Shown here: piece by piece, positions 34,522 through 43,293 of the stretch
How positions within the stretch are numbered: position 1 is the stretch's first letter
Layout: the number at the start of each line of letters is the position of its first letter
Assembly: GCF_011761355.1 (NCBI RefSeq)
Contig: NZ_JAASRW010000005.1
Location: 62,001 to 126,000, forward strand
Direction: 5' to 3'
Length of the DNA stretch: 64,000 nt
Source of the DNA: Paenibacillus lupini
GTDB lineage: Bacteria > Bacillota > Bacilli > Paenibacillales > Paenibacillaceae
The notes under the pieces: model-generated
Told to the model about the DNA's origin: nothing
Database searches by the model: none
What the model saw: the letters and a program-made list of their open reading frames with translations, nothing else
Made by a program: the position numbers and the translations under genes

Positions 34522-35217
34522 TTGGATAAACAGGCTGCTCAATCCGAAATAGCGAGCTATGTTGGCCGATTGTTAAGAGAGTCGTTTGGGAAAGGTCCAC
34601 AATCGATTTTTGTCAGCATTAATCGACCCTTTGTAGTCCTTTATTTAAGAAGCTTCTTATCACCAACCGAGAAGATTCTTCTTGATCAAGGTCAAATCTA
34701 CACCATTCAGTCGACTAGGGACTTGTTAATGAAGTCATTAATCCCTGAAATCAAAGCTTATCTGCTAGTGCTAGCAGGTATGAATATTCAGGAATTTTAT
34801 TATGATTGGGGACTTCATAATCAGTCAGGGATTATGGTCGGTATTGAAGCTTCCGAAGAATATGGACAGTCCCGTCTGGAATCCGTGTATACAGGGAAAG
34901 AGCAGCTTGAATTAGAGGTTAATACAATCAGTCAACAGGTCGAGAAATGGCCGAGCGAATTGTATTCTTGTTTGATTAATGAAAGAACCCTGCTGGTTAT
35001 TCGGATTGGAATTCTGATTAGCATTGAGAAAGAGCTGATTCGAATTGGTCATGAAGAAAGCTTAAGACTCGCTAAACGTAATCTTGAAAAGAGTCATCTG
35101 CATAATAATGGCCGTTTCCAGGAGTCTCTGAATGCAAAGGTAATTGATCTGTTTGTCGACTGGGATTTTCATCTGGATAAAAGTGTGATTGTGTTCATCT
35201 TACATCCAGGTCAATAA
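34522..35217 (+). CDS. MpsC family (DUF2294) protein, copy 2
   Basis: 231 residues from TTG after TAAGGATGAAAAATC. The same two-unit MpsC architecture as the preceding gene, and similar along the whole length (for example RLLRESFGKGPQSIFVSINR, RDLLMKSLIPEIKAYLL, FYYDWGLHNQSGI, FHLDKSVIVFIL). A tandem duplicate that has drifted well apart. The context (a PAS histidine kinase next) suggests a signalling or membrane-energy role, which is inference. Confidence 0.75.
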   Translation: MDKQAAQSEIASYVGRLLRESFGKGPQSIFVSINRPFVVLYLRSFLSPTEKILLDQGQIYTIQSTRDLLMKSLIPEIKAYLLVLAGMNIQEFYYDWGLHNQSGIMVGIEASEEYGQSRLESVYTGKEQLELEVNTISQQVEKWPSELYSCLINERTLLVIRIGILISIEKELIRIGHEESLRLAKRNLEKSHLHNNGRFQESLNAKVIDLFVDWDFHLDKSVIVFILHPGQ

Positions 35218-35225
35218 GTGGCGGC

Positions 35226-35299
35226 AATGAACCAGAGAGATCGCTGGGCATAAGCCTAAGTAAAAGCTGTGAATGCAGCTCTTATTTAGGCTTTTTTTT
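35226..35299 (+). terminator. End box and terminator after mpsC copy 2
   Basis: AATGAACCAGAG box followed by stem AGCCTAAGTAAAAGCTG against CAGCTCTTATTTAGGCT and TTTTTTT. Same layout and related sequence as the hairpin at 33600-33650. Confidence 0.75.
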
Positions 35300-35328
35300 A
35301 TGGTTACTTCGCGAAATGAGGGGGATAT

Positions 35329-36726
35329 ATGGTCCATTATTGTGAACAGAATGAGATTCTCGATCGAATCACGGATGCTGTCTTTGCACTTAATGACTCC
35401 TGGGAATTTACTTATATTAACGAAGCAGCACTACGATTAATGCCATATAAAAGGGAAGAACTCCTTGGTGAAAAAATATGGAGTATATTTCCGAGTACGG
35501 TTCAATCTACTTACTATGAACAGTATCATAAAGCGATGAACGATCAGATTCGGGTTGAATTTGATGCCTACTATCCACCACTAGCTTCTTGGTTTGAGAT
35601 AAGAGTCTATCCATCCCCTAGCGGTCTTTCCATCTATATACATGATATTACGCAGAATAAAGGACTGTCCTTACAAAAGGAACAGCACTATGAGTCGCTA
35701 TTCAAATATAATCCTGATGCTGTATTTGCCTTTGATACGGATGGCAATTATCTTCGGGTGAATCCAGCCATGGAGCAGCTGTTAGGATATAGTGCGGATG
35801 AGTTTTTAGGTATGTCTTATACTCCTTTGATACCTAAGGATGAACTGGAGAAGACAAAGGAGCATTTTCGAAAAGCAGCCAAGGGGATTACGCAGCATTA
35901 TGAAACGAAGGCTTACCACAAAAACGGTCACATTATTGATGTTAAAGTAACCAATATGCCGATCATCATTAATAATGAAGTGGTGGGGGTATATGGAGTG
36001 GCCAAAGATATTACACAGGATAACCAACATAAGATGATGCTGTTACAAGCGGAAAAACTGACTGCAGTCGGGCAGCTCGCAGCTTCCATTGCTCATGAAA
36101 TAAGAAATCCTCTTACTTCGTTAAAAGGGTTTATCTATCTTATCGAGCACGGAAGAAGCAAAAGCTATATAGAGATCATGAAGGATGAGCTGAAAAGAAT
36201 TGAACTTATTACAAGTGAACTTCTTTATTTGGCCAAGCCACAAGCTCAGGAGTTTAAAAGAGAACACATAGGCCCGATTATTCAGGATGTTATTTTACTC
36301 TTGGGCTCACAGGCTTTGATACATAAGGTGGAAATCAATTACTCACAACTAGGTGACCTGCCTTCCGTACATTGTGTGGGGTCACAATTAAAGCAGGTGT
36401 TTATTAATCTTATCAAAAATGCCATGGAGGCTATGCCAGTTGGCGGGGAAATTAAGATTAAAGCCGCAAGCCTAGATGAGGATAATATTACGATCGATGT
36501 TATAGATCAAGGCCAAGGGATTCCTGAGGAGCTCATTTCCAAAATTGGATCGCCCTTTTATACAACCAAAGAAACGGGAACAGGTCTTGGCATGATGGCT
36601 ACTCAACAAATCATTCATTCTCATGGGGGTACGTTGGAAATAACGAGCCGGGAAGGTCAAGGGACAACTATTCATATTACATTACCGGCAGATTTCTCCC
36701 ATCCTGACGATGCGCTTACTCCATAA
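35329..36726 (+). CDS. Soluble two-PAS histidine kinase (sporulation-kinase type)
   Basis: 465 residues with no membrane span. PAS 1 about 5-115, PAS 2 about 120-240 (LFKYNPDAVFAFDTDGNYLR), then HisKA with phospho-acceptor in ASIAHEIRNPLTSLKGF (about 256-272) and HATPase with NLIKNAMEAM, DQGQGIP, GTGLGM. Known: this domain order resembles KinA/KinE-type kinases feeding the Spo0F-Spo0A phosphorelay; no regulator is adjacent. ATG after GAGGGGGATAT. Read-through from the MpsC pair is limited by the terminator just before it. Confidence 0.88.
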   Translation: MVHYCEQNEILDRITDAVFALNDSWEFTYINEAALRLMPYKREELLGEKIWSIFPSTVQSTYYEQYHKAMNDQIRVEFDAYYPPLASWFEIRVYPSPSGLSIYIHDITQNKGLSLQKEQHYESLFKYNPDAVFAFDTDGNYLRVNPAMEQLLGYSADEFLGMSYTPLIPKDELEKTKEHFRKAAKGITQHYETKAYHKNGHIIDVKVTNMPIIINNEVVGVYGVAKDITQDNQHKMMLLQAEKLTAVGQLAASIAHEIRNPLTSLKGFIYLIEHGRSKSYIEIMKDELKRIELITSELLYLAKPQAQEFKREHIGPIIQDVILLLGSQALIHKVEINYSQLGDLPSVHCVGSQLKQVFINLIKNAMEAMPVGGEIKIKAASLDEDNITIDVIDQGQGIPEELISKIGSPFYTTKETGTGLGMMATQQIIHSHGGTLEITSREGQGTTIHITLPADFSHPDDALTP

Positions 36727-36793
36727 ATAAGATATGATAAGGGGTAATTGACCATAATAAGTAAATGAGGGATGGCTTACGAGAGAATTTGGA

Positions 36794-37756
36794 TTGAAAT
36801 TCAACCAAAATTTCGAGCGGTGGATGTTTCTAATTATCCCGGGATCTCTTGTCCTGGGTTTTCTTTTTGCTGATCAGCTTCAGCCGATGGTTGACGCTGT
36901 TCCCTATTTGTTTGCCTACGTTACATTGACGATGGCGATTGGCTGCGGCATTCGTCAATTGGGCGAAGCGGTACGAAAGCCTGGCGTGCTGTTATGGACA
37001 CTAATTCTGGCGCATTTGATCTCGCCATTAATTGCTTATGGAATAGGCAGCCTTATCTTCGGCGCAGCTTCCCCTTATGTTGTTGGACTTGTTTTATTTA
37101 CGATTATTCCGCTTGGGGTATCGACTGTATTGTGGGTAGGGATGTCGGGTGGCAGCGTGCCGCTTATGTTGGCAATGGTTGTACTCGATTCTGCGTTAAG
37201 TCCATTTGTTGTACCGTTTGGCATTCATCTCTTCTTTAATACTTCAGTTGATATTGCGATTGGGCCGATTATGTTCGACTTGTTCGTCATTGTTGTACTT
37301 CCGACCATATGTGGAGTTGTTCTGTATGAGTCAAGCAAAGGGCGTATTCAAGACCGGGTCAAGCCAGTGGCGGCGCCAATCTCCAAGCTCTGTTTCGTAG
37401 CCGTGGTTGCCCTGAATGCCTCAGCAATTGCGCCATATGTCGATCAATTGAAAAGGGATATGGTGAAGCTTGTTCCTCTTGTTATTGTACTGGTAGGTGC
37501 CTGCTATGCAATCGGATACTTCGGAACAGCGAGACACAGCCGCAAGGATGTTCAAGTCACTGTCTCTTATGCAACGGGAATGCGCAATATTTCGCTTGGT
37601 ATCGTGCTTGCACTTGGCTACTTCAGCCCTCTGGCGGCTGTGCCGGTCGTCCTGTCGATCCTTGTACAGCAGCCACTTGCGACAGTGCATCATTTTGTTT
37701 TACAAAAACTTAACAAAAACAAGACTAGCGATGCGTCGCATGCGCATGTACGATAA
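36794..37756 (+). CDS. Bile acid:sodium symporter family transporter
   Basis: 320 residues, about nine to ten predicted spans. Family features: LGVSTVLWVGMSGG, a paired internal repeat and the later SYATGMRNISLGIVLA segment with the conserved polar GMRN/S motif. Known members move organic anions, including pantoate, pyruvate and bile acids, with sodium. The substrate is unknown here. Start TTG at 36794 with only a weak GAGAGA upstream, so the start is uncertain. It lies 35 bases before phoR and may be co-transcribed. Confidence 0.85.
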   Translation: MKFNQNFERWMFLIIPGSLVLGFLFADQLQPMVDAVPYLFAYVTLTMAIGCGIRQLGEAVRKPGVLLWTLILAHLISPLIAYGIGSLIFGAASPYVVGLVLFTIIPLGVSTVLWVGMSGGSVPLMLAMVVLDSALSPFVVPFGIHLFFNTSVDIAIGPIMFDLFVIVVLPTICGVVLYESSKGRIQDRVKPVAAPISKLCFVAVVALNASAIAPYVDQLKRDMVKLVPLVIVLVGACYAIGYFGTARHSRKDVQVTVSYATGMRNISLGIVLALGYFSPLAAVPVVLSILVQQPLATVHHFVLQKLNKNKTSDASHAHVR

Positions 37757-37791
37757 AACGAGTGACTATTAGGCAAGAGGAGATGAACGAT

Positions 37792-39573
37792 TTGGCCATG
37801 AACAGCTTTCGCAATCGGCTTACTTTTACAATGATCATTATACTTGCGCTGTCCGTTACAGCTGCAGGTCTCTTCATGGCGAAGACGTTTAAAGATAATC
37901 ATATTAACGCGCTGGAAGACAATATGGTACGTGAGATGCATATCATATTGGCCAAGACGGAATGGAAGCAGGGTGATAAAGCTTCGTTATTTCCGTACTT
38001 TACGAAAGAAGCAGAAAGCCTTCGAGACTTTACAGGTTCGAGGGTAACCTTTATTGCCGGTGATGGCACGGTGCTTGGTGATTCAGACCATGCTCCGGAT
38101 ACAATGGACAATCACAGCAAGCGGATTGAGGTGCAGGAAGCCCACAAAAAAGGGGTAGGTCGAGCTGTTCGGTCCAGTGCTACTCTGAAGGAAGATTTAT
38201 TGTATGTAGCTATACCAACGAATGCTTCCGATCCGAACTCGAATGTCATCCGTCTTGCGATGAGCTTGAAGGAAGTGGATCAGAGCATCTATAAGCTGTG
38301 GACGGTGCTTATTATTGGGCTCCTTATTCTGTTTATCCTTGCTGCAATTGTCAGCTACCGTATTGCCTTAAGCTTGACCCGCCCGCTGGAGCAAATTACG
38401 AAGGTGGCGCAGCGAATCAAGCAGCTTGATTATAAAGCAAGGGTGAAAATTGAGAAGCACGATGAGGTTGGCGAGCTTGGTCATGCGATTAACGCCATGG
38501 CGGAGAGCCTCGAAGTTCAAATGACCCGAATTCGGCAAAATGAAAGCCAGCTGGAGAGCGTCCTCGATAACATGATCAATGGAGTTATGATGATTGATCC
38601 TAGCGGACGTATTCTGCTTATGAGCCGCCGTGCGGAAGAAATTTTAGGTTTCTCGGCACGTGAGCTGGTTGGCCGCAATTATGCGGAGGCGAAGCAGCAA
38701 TATGAGCTGTCCCAGCTTATTCAAGAGGCACTTAGCAGTCGCGAACATATCCGTGAGGAGATTACGTTCTACTTCCCGGAAGAACGCCTGCTGGAGCTTA
38801 ACCTTGTTCCGATCCATGGAGAAAATAATGAATTCAGCGGTCTGCTGCTTGTTCTTCAGGACGTTACTGCGATCCGTAGACTCGAGAGAATGCGCAGTGA
38901 GTTTGTCGCGAATGTCTCGCATGAGCTGAAAACTCCAATTGCAGCTGTCAAAGGTTTTGCCGAGACACTGCTTAGTGGAGCGGTAAACGATGAAGAGACA
39001 GCGCGTTCCTTCCTGCAGATTATTTTTGACGAGAGTGACCGTTTGAACCGACTTATTGGCGATATTCTGGCCCTTTCCAAGATTGAATCCAAGCGCGTTC
39101 CGATGTATTTCTCGCCAGTAGAGCTGGATTCCTTCATGATGAAGACAATCACGATGCTGGAGACAGAGGCAGCTCGGAAATCGATCATTCTGGATCTGCA
39201 GATCGAGCAAGGACTTTATGTCGAAGCAGACGAGGACCGTTTACGACAAATTATGATGAATGTTGTAGCAAATGGTATAAACTATACACCAGAGGGTGGC
39301 AAAGTCTCGGTTCATATTGCGAGTATCGATGAGGATCATATCCGAATTAAGATCAGCGACACGGGTATTGGCATTCCGAAAAAAGATTTACCGCGTATTT
39401 TTGAACGATTCTACCGGGTGGATAAAGCAAGGTCGCGCAGTTCAGGCGGCACCGGCTTAGGCTTGTCTATTGTGAAGCATTTGGTTGAGCTGCATAAAGG
39501 AACAATATCGGTAACGAGTGAGGTTGGCCTTGGTTCGACCTTCATTATCGAGCTGCCAGTTCTTCAGCAATAA
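37792..39573 (+). CDS. phoR: PhoR-type phosphate sensor histidine kinase
   Basis: About 593 residues. TM1 about 8-28, extracellular region about 30-175 (PhoR/WalK-like PDC), TM2 about 180-203, HAMP, PAS (about 260-360), HisKA with phospho-acceptor His 377 in NVSHELKTPIAAVKG, HATPase with NVVANGINYTPEGG, DTGIGIP, GGTGLGLSIVK. TTG at 37792 lies 9 bases after AAGAGGAG; the ATG at 37783 touches that box. It precedes phoP, the reverse of the usual phoP-phoR order. Confidence 0.88.
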   Translation: MAMNSFRNRLTFTMIIILALSVTAAGLFMAKTFKDNHINALEDNMVREMHIILAKTEWKQGDKASLFPYFTKEAESLRDFTGSRVTFIAGDGTVLGDSDHAPDTMDNHSKRIEVQEAHKKGVGRAVRSSATLKEDLLYVAIPTNASDPNSNVIRLAMSLKEVDQSIYKLWTVLIIGLLILFILAAIVSYRIALSLTRPLEQITKVAQRIKQLDYKARVKIEKHDEVGELGHAINAMAESLEVQMTRIRQNESQLESVLDNMINGVMMIDPSGRILLMSRRAEEILGFSARELVGRNYAEAKQQYELSQLIQEALSSREHIREEITFYFPEERLLELNLVPIHGENNEFSGLLLVLQDVTAIRRLERMRSEFVANVSHELKTPIAAVKGFAETLLSGAVNDEETARSFLQIIFDESDRLNRLIGDILALSKIESKRVPMYFSPVELDSFMMKTITMLETEAARKSIILDLQIEQGLYVEADEDRLRQIMMNVVANGINYTPEGGKVSVHIASIDEDHIRIKISDTGIGIPKKDLPRIFERFYRVDKARSRSSGGTGLGLSIVKHLVELHKGTISVTSEVGLGSTFIIELPVLQQ

Positions 39574-39666
39574 TCTGCCTAACTTAAAAGTTTACCCATT
39601 CTTCATGAAATCGTGATAAAATAAGGTAGAAAAATTGTGTCTAGGCTGGACAGGCTGGAGGTTATC

Positions 39667-40386
39667 ATGTCGCATAAAGTATTGGTTATTGAAGATGAAC
39701 CGACATTAGCTCGGCTTTTGTCGTATAATCTGACGCAAGAAGGTTATGCAACGACGGTTATTGATCATGGGGCAACGGGGCTGCAGACAGCTTTACAACG
39801 CACCTTCGATTTGATTATTTTAGACATCATGCTTCCAGGCTTAAATGGATTTGAAATATTAACACGTCTCCGTCAGAACGGCGTGAAGACGCCTATTATT
39901 ATATTGACGGCACGTAATGCAGAGGAAGAAGTCGTTCAAGGGCTGAAGCATGGCGCTGATGACTATATTACGAAGCCGTTTGGTGTGGCCGAGCTGCTCG
40001 CACGTGTATCAGCAGTACTACGCAGGACTCAGTCGGATGATGTTGTGCCAATTGAAACATCGGAGAAGGTCATCACAGCTGGAGATTTATCGATTTATCC
40101 AGAGAAATACGAAGTGATTCTGAATGGCGAGACTGTTCCGCTTCGTCCGAAGGAGTTCGAAGTACTGCTATACCTGGTGCAGCGTCCGGGAATGGTTATT
40201 ACACGCGATGACTTGATGAATGTTGTTTGGGGCTTTGATTACATCGGGGGACAACGTACGGTAGACGTTCATGTCAGCTCGCTTCGTAAAAAGCTTGAAT
40301 TAGGCCAGACGGTTCAGATCGAATCGATTCGTGGTGTTGGATATAAACTTGTAATGTCGAAAAAACTCGTCACACCCAAGGGATAA
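39667..40386 (+). CDS. phoP: PhoP-type OmpR-family response regulator
   Basis: 239 residues. Receiver domain with VIEDEPT, phospho-acceptor Asp 53 (LDIMLPGLNG) and Lys in YITKPF; winged-helix OmpR output domain (PLRPKEFEVLLYLVQRPG, then GGQRTVDVHVSSLRKKLE and IRGVGYKL). ATG at 39667 after GGCTGGAGGTTATC; the longer frame at 39637 is not needed. The 93-base gap after phoR carries its own likely promoter. It should regulate phosphate genes such as the pst/phoU genes 18 kb away. Confidence 0.88.
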   Translation: MSHKVLVIEDEPTLARLLSYNLTQEGYATTVIDHGATGLQTALQRTFDLIILDIMLPGLNGFEILTRLRQNGVKTPIIILTARNAEEEVVQGLKHGADDYITKPFGVAELLARVSAVLRRTQSDDVVPIETSEKVITAGDLSIYPEKYEVILNGETVPLRPKEFEVLLYLVQRPGMVITRDDLMNVVWGFDYIGGQRTVDVHVSSLRKKLELGQTVQIESIRGVGYKLVMSKKLVTPKG

Positions 40387-40404
40387 GGGGGACGAGTTTT
40401 TTTG
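40360..40404 (+). terminator. Terminator overlapping the end of phoP
   Basis: AAAAAACTCGTC (40360-40371) pairs with GACGAGTTTTTT (about 40391-40402), then TGTTT. Its left arm lies inside the last codons of phoP. Confidence 0.85.
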
Positions 40405-40509
40405 TTTAATTCTAAGAATTTATATGTTTATCCTATAAATATGGCTTAGAATTCTCCGGAATGAAACGCGCCTCTCCGCATAAGGACGGAGAAGTCGTTT
40501 CACCTTGGC

Positions 40510-41424
40510 TCATTGCCGGTTCCAATCGAGCATTTTACGTTGGAACTGCTTTGGCGAGCAGTCATTATATTTTTTGAACATTTTATAGAAATGGGCCATA
40601 TTTGGCATTCCGATTCGTTCGCCAACCGCGGTAATACTAAGATCCTTGGTCAGCAGTATGCGCTCTGCCCATTTGATTTTCCGGTAATTAACGAATTCAG
40701 TGAAGGACATGCCAATCGTCTTCTTGAAAAACTTCACGAAGTAGTAGTAGCTCATATTGGCGATTTTGCATACTTCCTCAACTTGAATGCGGTCAGTCAG
40801 CCGATTCTCCACATAGTCGAGTACAGGCTTGAGACGGACACGGTCGAAGTCATCCTGTTCCGCAAGTGCCTTTCGATGATCGTTGCGCAGCAGCGCAAGC
40901 AGGATTTGCTTGATCAAGACGCTAACGGCAAGCTCATAACCGGTTTCTTTGCGTTCTGCCTCATGATGCAGCTGACGGATGAAGTCACCAATCTGCTTCT
41001 TCACAGCGCTGTTCTCTTGGAAAATATAATTAGCCTGGCTGAGCGGATTCTCCGTCTCGGAGAAATATCTCATATAGGCAATTGTGCTCTGATCAAAAAA
41101 TGGCTCGAGTTCAAATTGCAAAACGATGTAATCCAGATGCCCGGCGCTTCGGTCGCGATGCAGCTGAGAGGCTCCGATTATAATAACGTCGCCTGCTTCA
41201 AGATGATAGCTTTCTTCTTCCACATCAACTTCAAGCTTGCCTTTCATAATATATAGCAGCTCAAGCTGCCGGTGATAATGCCAGTTAGTCAGGTCGTCAT
41301 CCTTTCGAATCGGCTGCCAGACCCGCAAGGATAACAAAGGGTTCTCATAGACAACTTTCTCGTTAAACGGTTCCACCCTTGCTAGTCCCACCTTACGCTG
41401 TAGTTTGATTCTGCACGAGTCCAA
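40510..41424 (-). CDS. AraC-family regulator with cupin sensor domain
   Basis: 304 residues. N-terminal cupin (HYHRQLELLYIMKGKLEVDV, then LEAGDVIIIGASQLHRD), C-terminal AraC double HTH (about 205-300, IQVEEVCKIANMSYYYFVKF ... MAHFYKMFKKYNDCSPKQF). A ligand such as a sugar is expected in the cupin. Divergent from the 2-hydroxyacid dehydrogenase, which it may control. Confidence 0.9.
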   Translation of the reverse strand: MDSCRIKLQRKVGLARVEPFNEKVVYENPLLSLRVWQPIRKDDDLTNWHYHRQLELLYIMKGKLEVDVEEESYHLEAGDVIIIGASQLHRDRSAGHLDYIVLQFELEPFFDQSTIAYMRYFSETENPLSQANYIFQENSAVKKQIGDFIRQLHHEAERKETGYELAVSVLIKQILLALLRNDHRKALAEQDDFDRVRLKPVLDYVENRLTDRIQVEEVCKIANMSYYYFVKFFKKTIGMSFTEFVNYRKIKWAERILLTKDLSITAVGERIGMPNMAHFYKMFKKYNDCSPKQFQRKMLDWNRQ

Positions 41425-41528
41425 GTCATATGCAGCCTACTTTATTGTAGTGGGCTTCTGACTTAAAGGCAACCATTCGCCTTGGGACATGTGTATAATA
41501 GAAATAGAATTCGAGGGGAGATGATGGC

Positions 41529-42503
41529 ATGCGGCCAAAAGTATACATATCAGCGAAAGTTTCCGATCAGGTAAAAGATTACCTCGATCAATATTGCGAT
41601 TGCGAAATGTGGCAGGATCAGGAGAAGGCGATTACTGGCCAGCAGCTCGCCGAGAAAATCGGTGATGTAGAAGGGCTGCTTGCAGCCGGCAACGCAATCA
41701 GTGAGCGATTGCTCAGCGCAGCTCCAAAGCTTAGAGCGGTCAGCAATATATCCGTTGGATATAACCATAATGATCTTGAAGCGATGAAGAAGCGTAATAT
41801 TATTGGTACCCATACACCATATGTTCTTGATGATACGGTAGCTGATCTTGCATTGGCGCTTATGCTGGCAGCTGCAAGAAGAGTAACCGAGCTTCATAAT
41901 CTGGTGCGTACCGGGGGCTGGCAGCGCGGCATCGGGGAGCAGTTGTTTGGCATGGATGTACATCATGCAAAGCTGGGTATTATCGGGATGGGCCGGATTG
42001 GCGAGAAAATAGCGAAGCGTGCGAAGTTTGGCTTTGATATGGAAGTTTCCTACTATAACCGCAGCCGTAAGGTGGAGGTTGAGGAGCAGCTTGGCGTTAA
42101 CTACCTACCGCTGAATGATCTGCTTGAACAGTCGGACTTTATCGTGCTGATGACGCCGCTTACGCCAGAGACGAAGCATCTCATTGGTGCGGAGCAATTT
42201 AACCGCATGAAACGGAGCGCGATCTTCATTAACGTATCACGTGGTGAGACGGTTGATGAAGCGGCGTTAATTGAAGCTCTTAGCAGCAAGCGGATTTTTG
42301 GTGCGGGGCTGGATGTTTACGAGAAGGAACCAGTCAGCGCGGACAATCCGCTATTGCAGCTGGATAATGTCGTGACACTGCCGCATATCGGCTCGGCAAC
42401 AAAGAAAACAAGGGACGATATGGCAATGGTAGCCGCCCGCAATCTGGTGGATGCGTTGTACGGTAGAGAGCCGCAGTACGTCATTCCGGAATTGAAAAAA
42501 TAA
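41529..42503 (+). CDS. D-isomer-specific 2-hydroxyacid dehydrogenase
   Basis: 324 residues. Rossmann motif GMGRIGEKIAKRA (about 155-167) and catalytic Arg 238 (VSRGETVDEAAL), Glu 267 (DVYEKEP) and His 286 (LPHIGSAT). Best resembles NAD(P)H-dependent glyoxylate/hydroxypyruvate/2-ketogluconate reductases. ATG after GAGGGGAGATGATGGC; TATAAT at 41494-41499 is a plausible -10. Monocistronic. Confidence 0.92.
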   Translation: MRPKVYISAKVSDQVKDYLDQYCDCEMWQDQEKAITGQQLAEKIGDVEGLLAAGNAISERLLSAAPKLRAVSNISVGYNHNDLEAMKKRNIIGTHTPYVLDDTVADLALALMLAAARRVTELHNLVRTGGWQRGIGEQLFGMDVHHAKLGIIGMGRIGEKIAKRAKFGFDMEVSYYNRSRKVEVEEQLGVNYLPLNDLLEQSDFIVLMTPLTPETKHLIGAEQFNRMKRSAIFINVSRGETVDEAALIEALSSKRIFGAGLDVYEKEPVSADNPLLQLDNVVTLPHIGSATKKTRDDMAMVAARNLVDALYGREPQYVIPELKK

Positions 42504-42509
42504 CAGTCA

Positions 42510-42542
42510 GGCGCCTCTGCATATTGCGGAGGCGCCTTTTAA
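42510..42542 (+). terminator. Terminator of the 2-hydroxyacid dehydrogenase gene
   Basis: GGCGCCTC (42510-42517) pairs with GAGGCGCC (42529-42536), then TTTTAATTT. Confidence 0.85.
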
Positions 42543-42628
42543 TTTATTTCGCTCGTCTTGAATCGTTTGGCCTAGGCCGAACGGTTCAGTTGAGGTCTTG
42601 CTGAATCGTTCGTCCAGGGCCGAAAAAA

Positions 42629-43177
42629 TCAGGGACGATCCCCCTGACTTTTTCGGCCTACATGAAACATTTTCGCCTCATTCACTTCGCTTTCTTTCGC
42701 GGAGATGGAGCTTGAGACCAGCTTGAAGACAGAGGTCTTGCTTCCCATGGAGGAGACGTATCTCTCCAGATGACTCTTGGCTAGCGGGCGATCGAAATAG
42801 CCGGGAACATATTTGTTCAGCATCTCCTGCATAGCGGCAGTTGCTTCATCCCAATCCGTTACTTTGATAACAGTGCCATAGATGATTGCACTCATATAAG
42901 CCGTATCGACATGAGCGGGAGTTGGATCGGAGATCGTACCGTATTCTTCACTAACTGTGAAACAAGCTTCGGGGTTTTCAGCGATCATATTGATCTTCCT
43001 GCCTTCAGACGCGCCGTGGAAATAAACGGCTTCATCCATCCATACGAAGTTAAGAGGAACGACGTATGGCACATTGCCCGAGGCGAGGCCGAGAAATCCG
43101 GTGCGTGCTTGCTCCAAGAATTGTTGGATTTTGTGAGGATCCGTACAGGCTCTTTTTTGTAATCGAATAGGAAACAT
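42629..43177 (-). CDS. Pyridoxamine 5'-phosphate oxidase-like FMN flavoprotein
   Basis: 182 residues, split-barrel flavin fold: FLGLASGNVPYVVPLNFVWM, YFHGASEGRKINMI and ACFTVSEEYG are the usual FMN-binding strands of the general-stress/PNPOx-like group. Known members bind FMN or heme. The reaction is unknown. ATG at 43177 is favoured by homologue-like length; a GTG 9 bases upstream is possible. Divergent from the MocR gene, and a likely target of it. Confidence 0.85.
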   Translation of the reverse strand: MFPIRLQKRACTDPHKIQQFLEQARTGFLGLASGNVPYVVPLNFVWMDEAVYFHGASEGRKINMIAENPEACFTVSEEYGTISDPTPAHVDTAYMSAIIYGTVIKVTDWDEATAAMQEMLNKYVPGYFDRPLAKSHLERYVSSMGSKTSVFKLVSSSISAKESEVNEAKMFHVGRKSQGDRP

Positions 43178-43230
43178 CTTGACCACTCACTTTCTGGAAA
43201 AAGTTAATTATGCTATCATTGTAGTGGTCA

Positions 43231-43277
43231 ACTGTCCTTATCAAAAGGTACAGTTTTGTTGAAAATGATGGGTACAG
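43231..43277. promoter_or_regulatory. Candidate MocR operator between divergent genes
   Basis: Two direct GGTACAG copies (43247-43253 and 43271-43277) 24 bases apart, the first also pairing with ACTGTCC (43231-43237) as an inverted repeat. Known: MocR regulators bind paired direct repeats in divergent promoters. Site assignment is inference. Confidence 0.45.
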
Positions 43278-43293
43278 AGGTTGGTGGCAGTCA

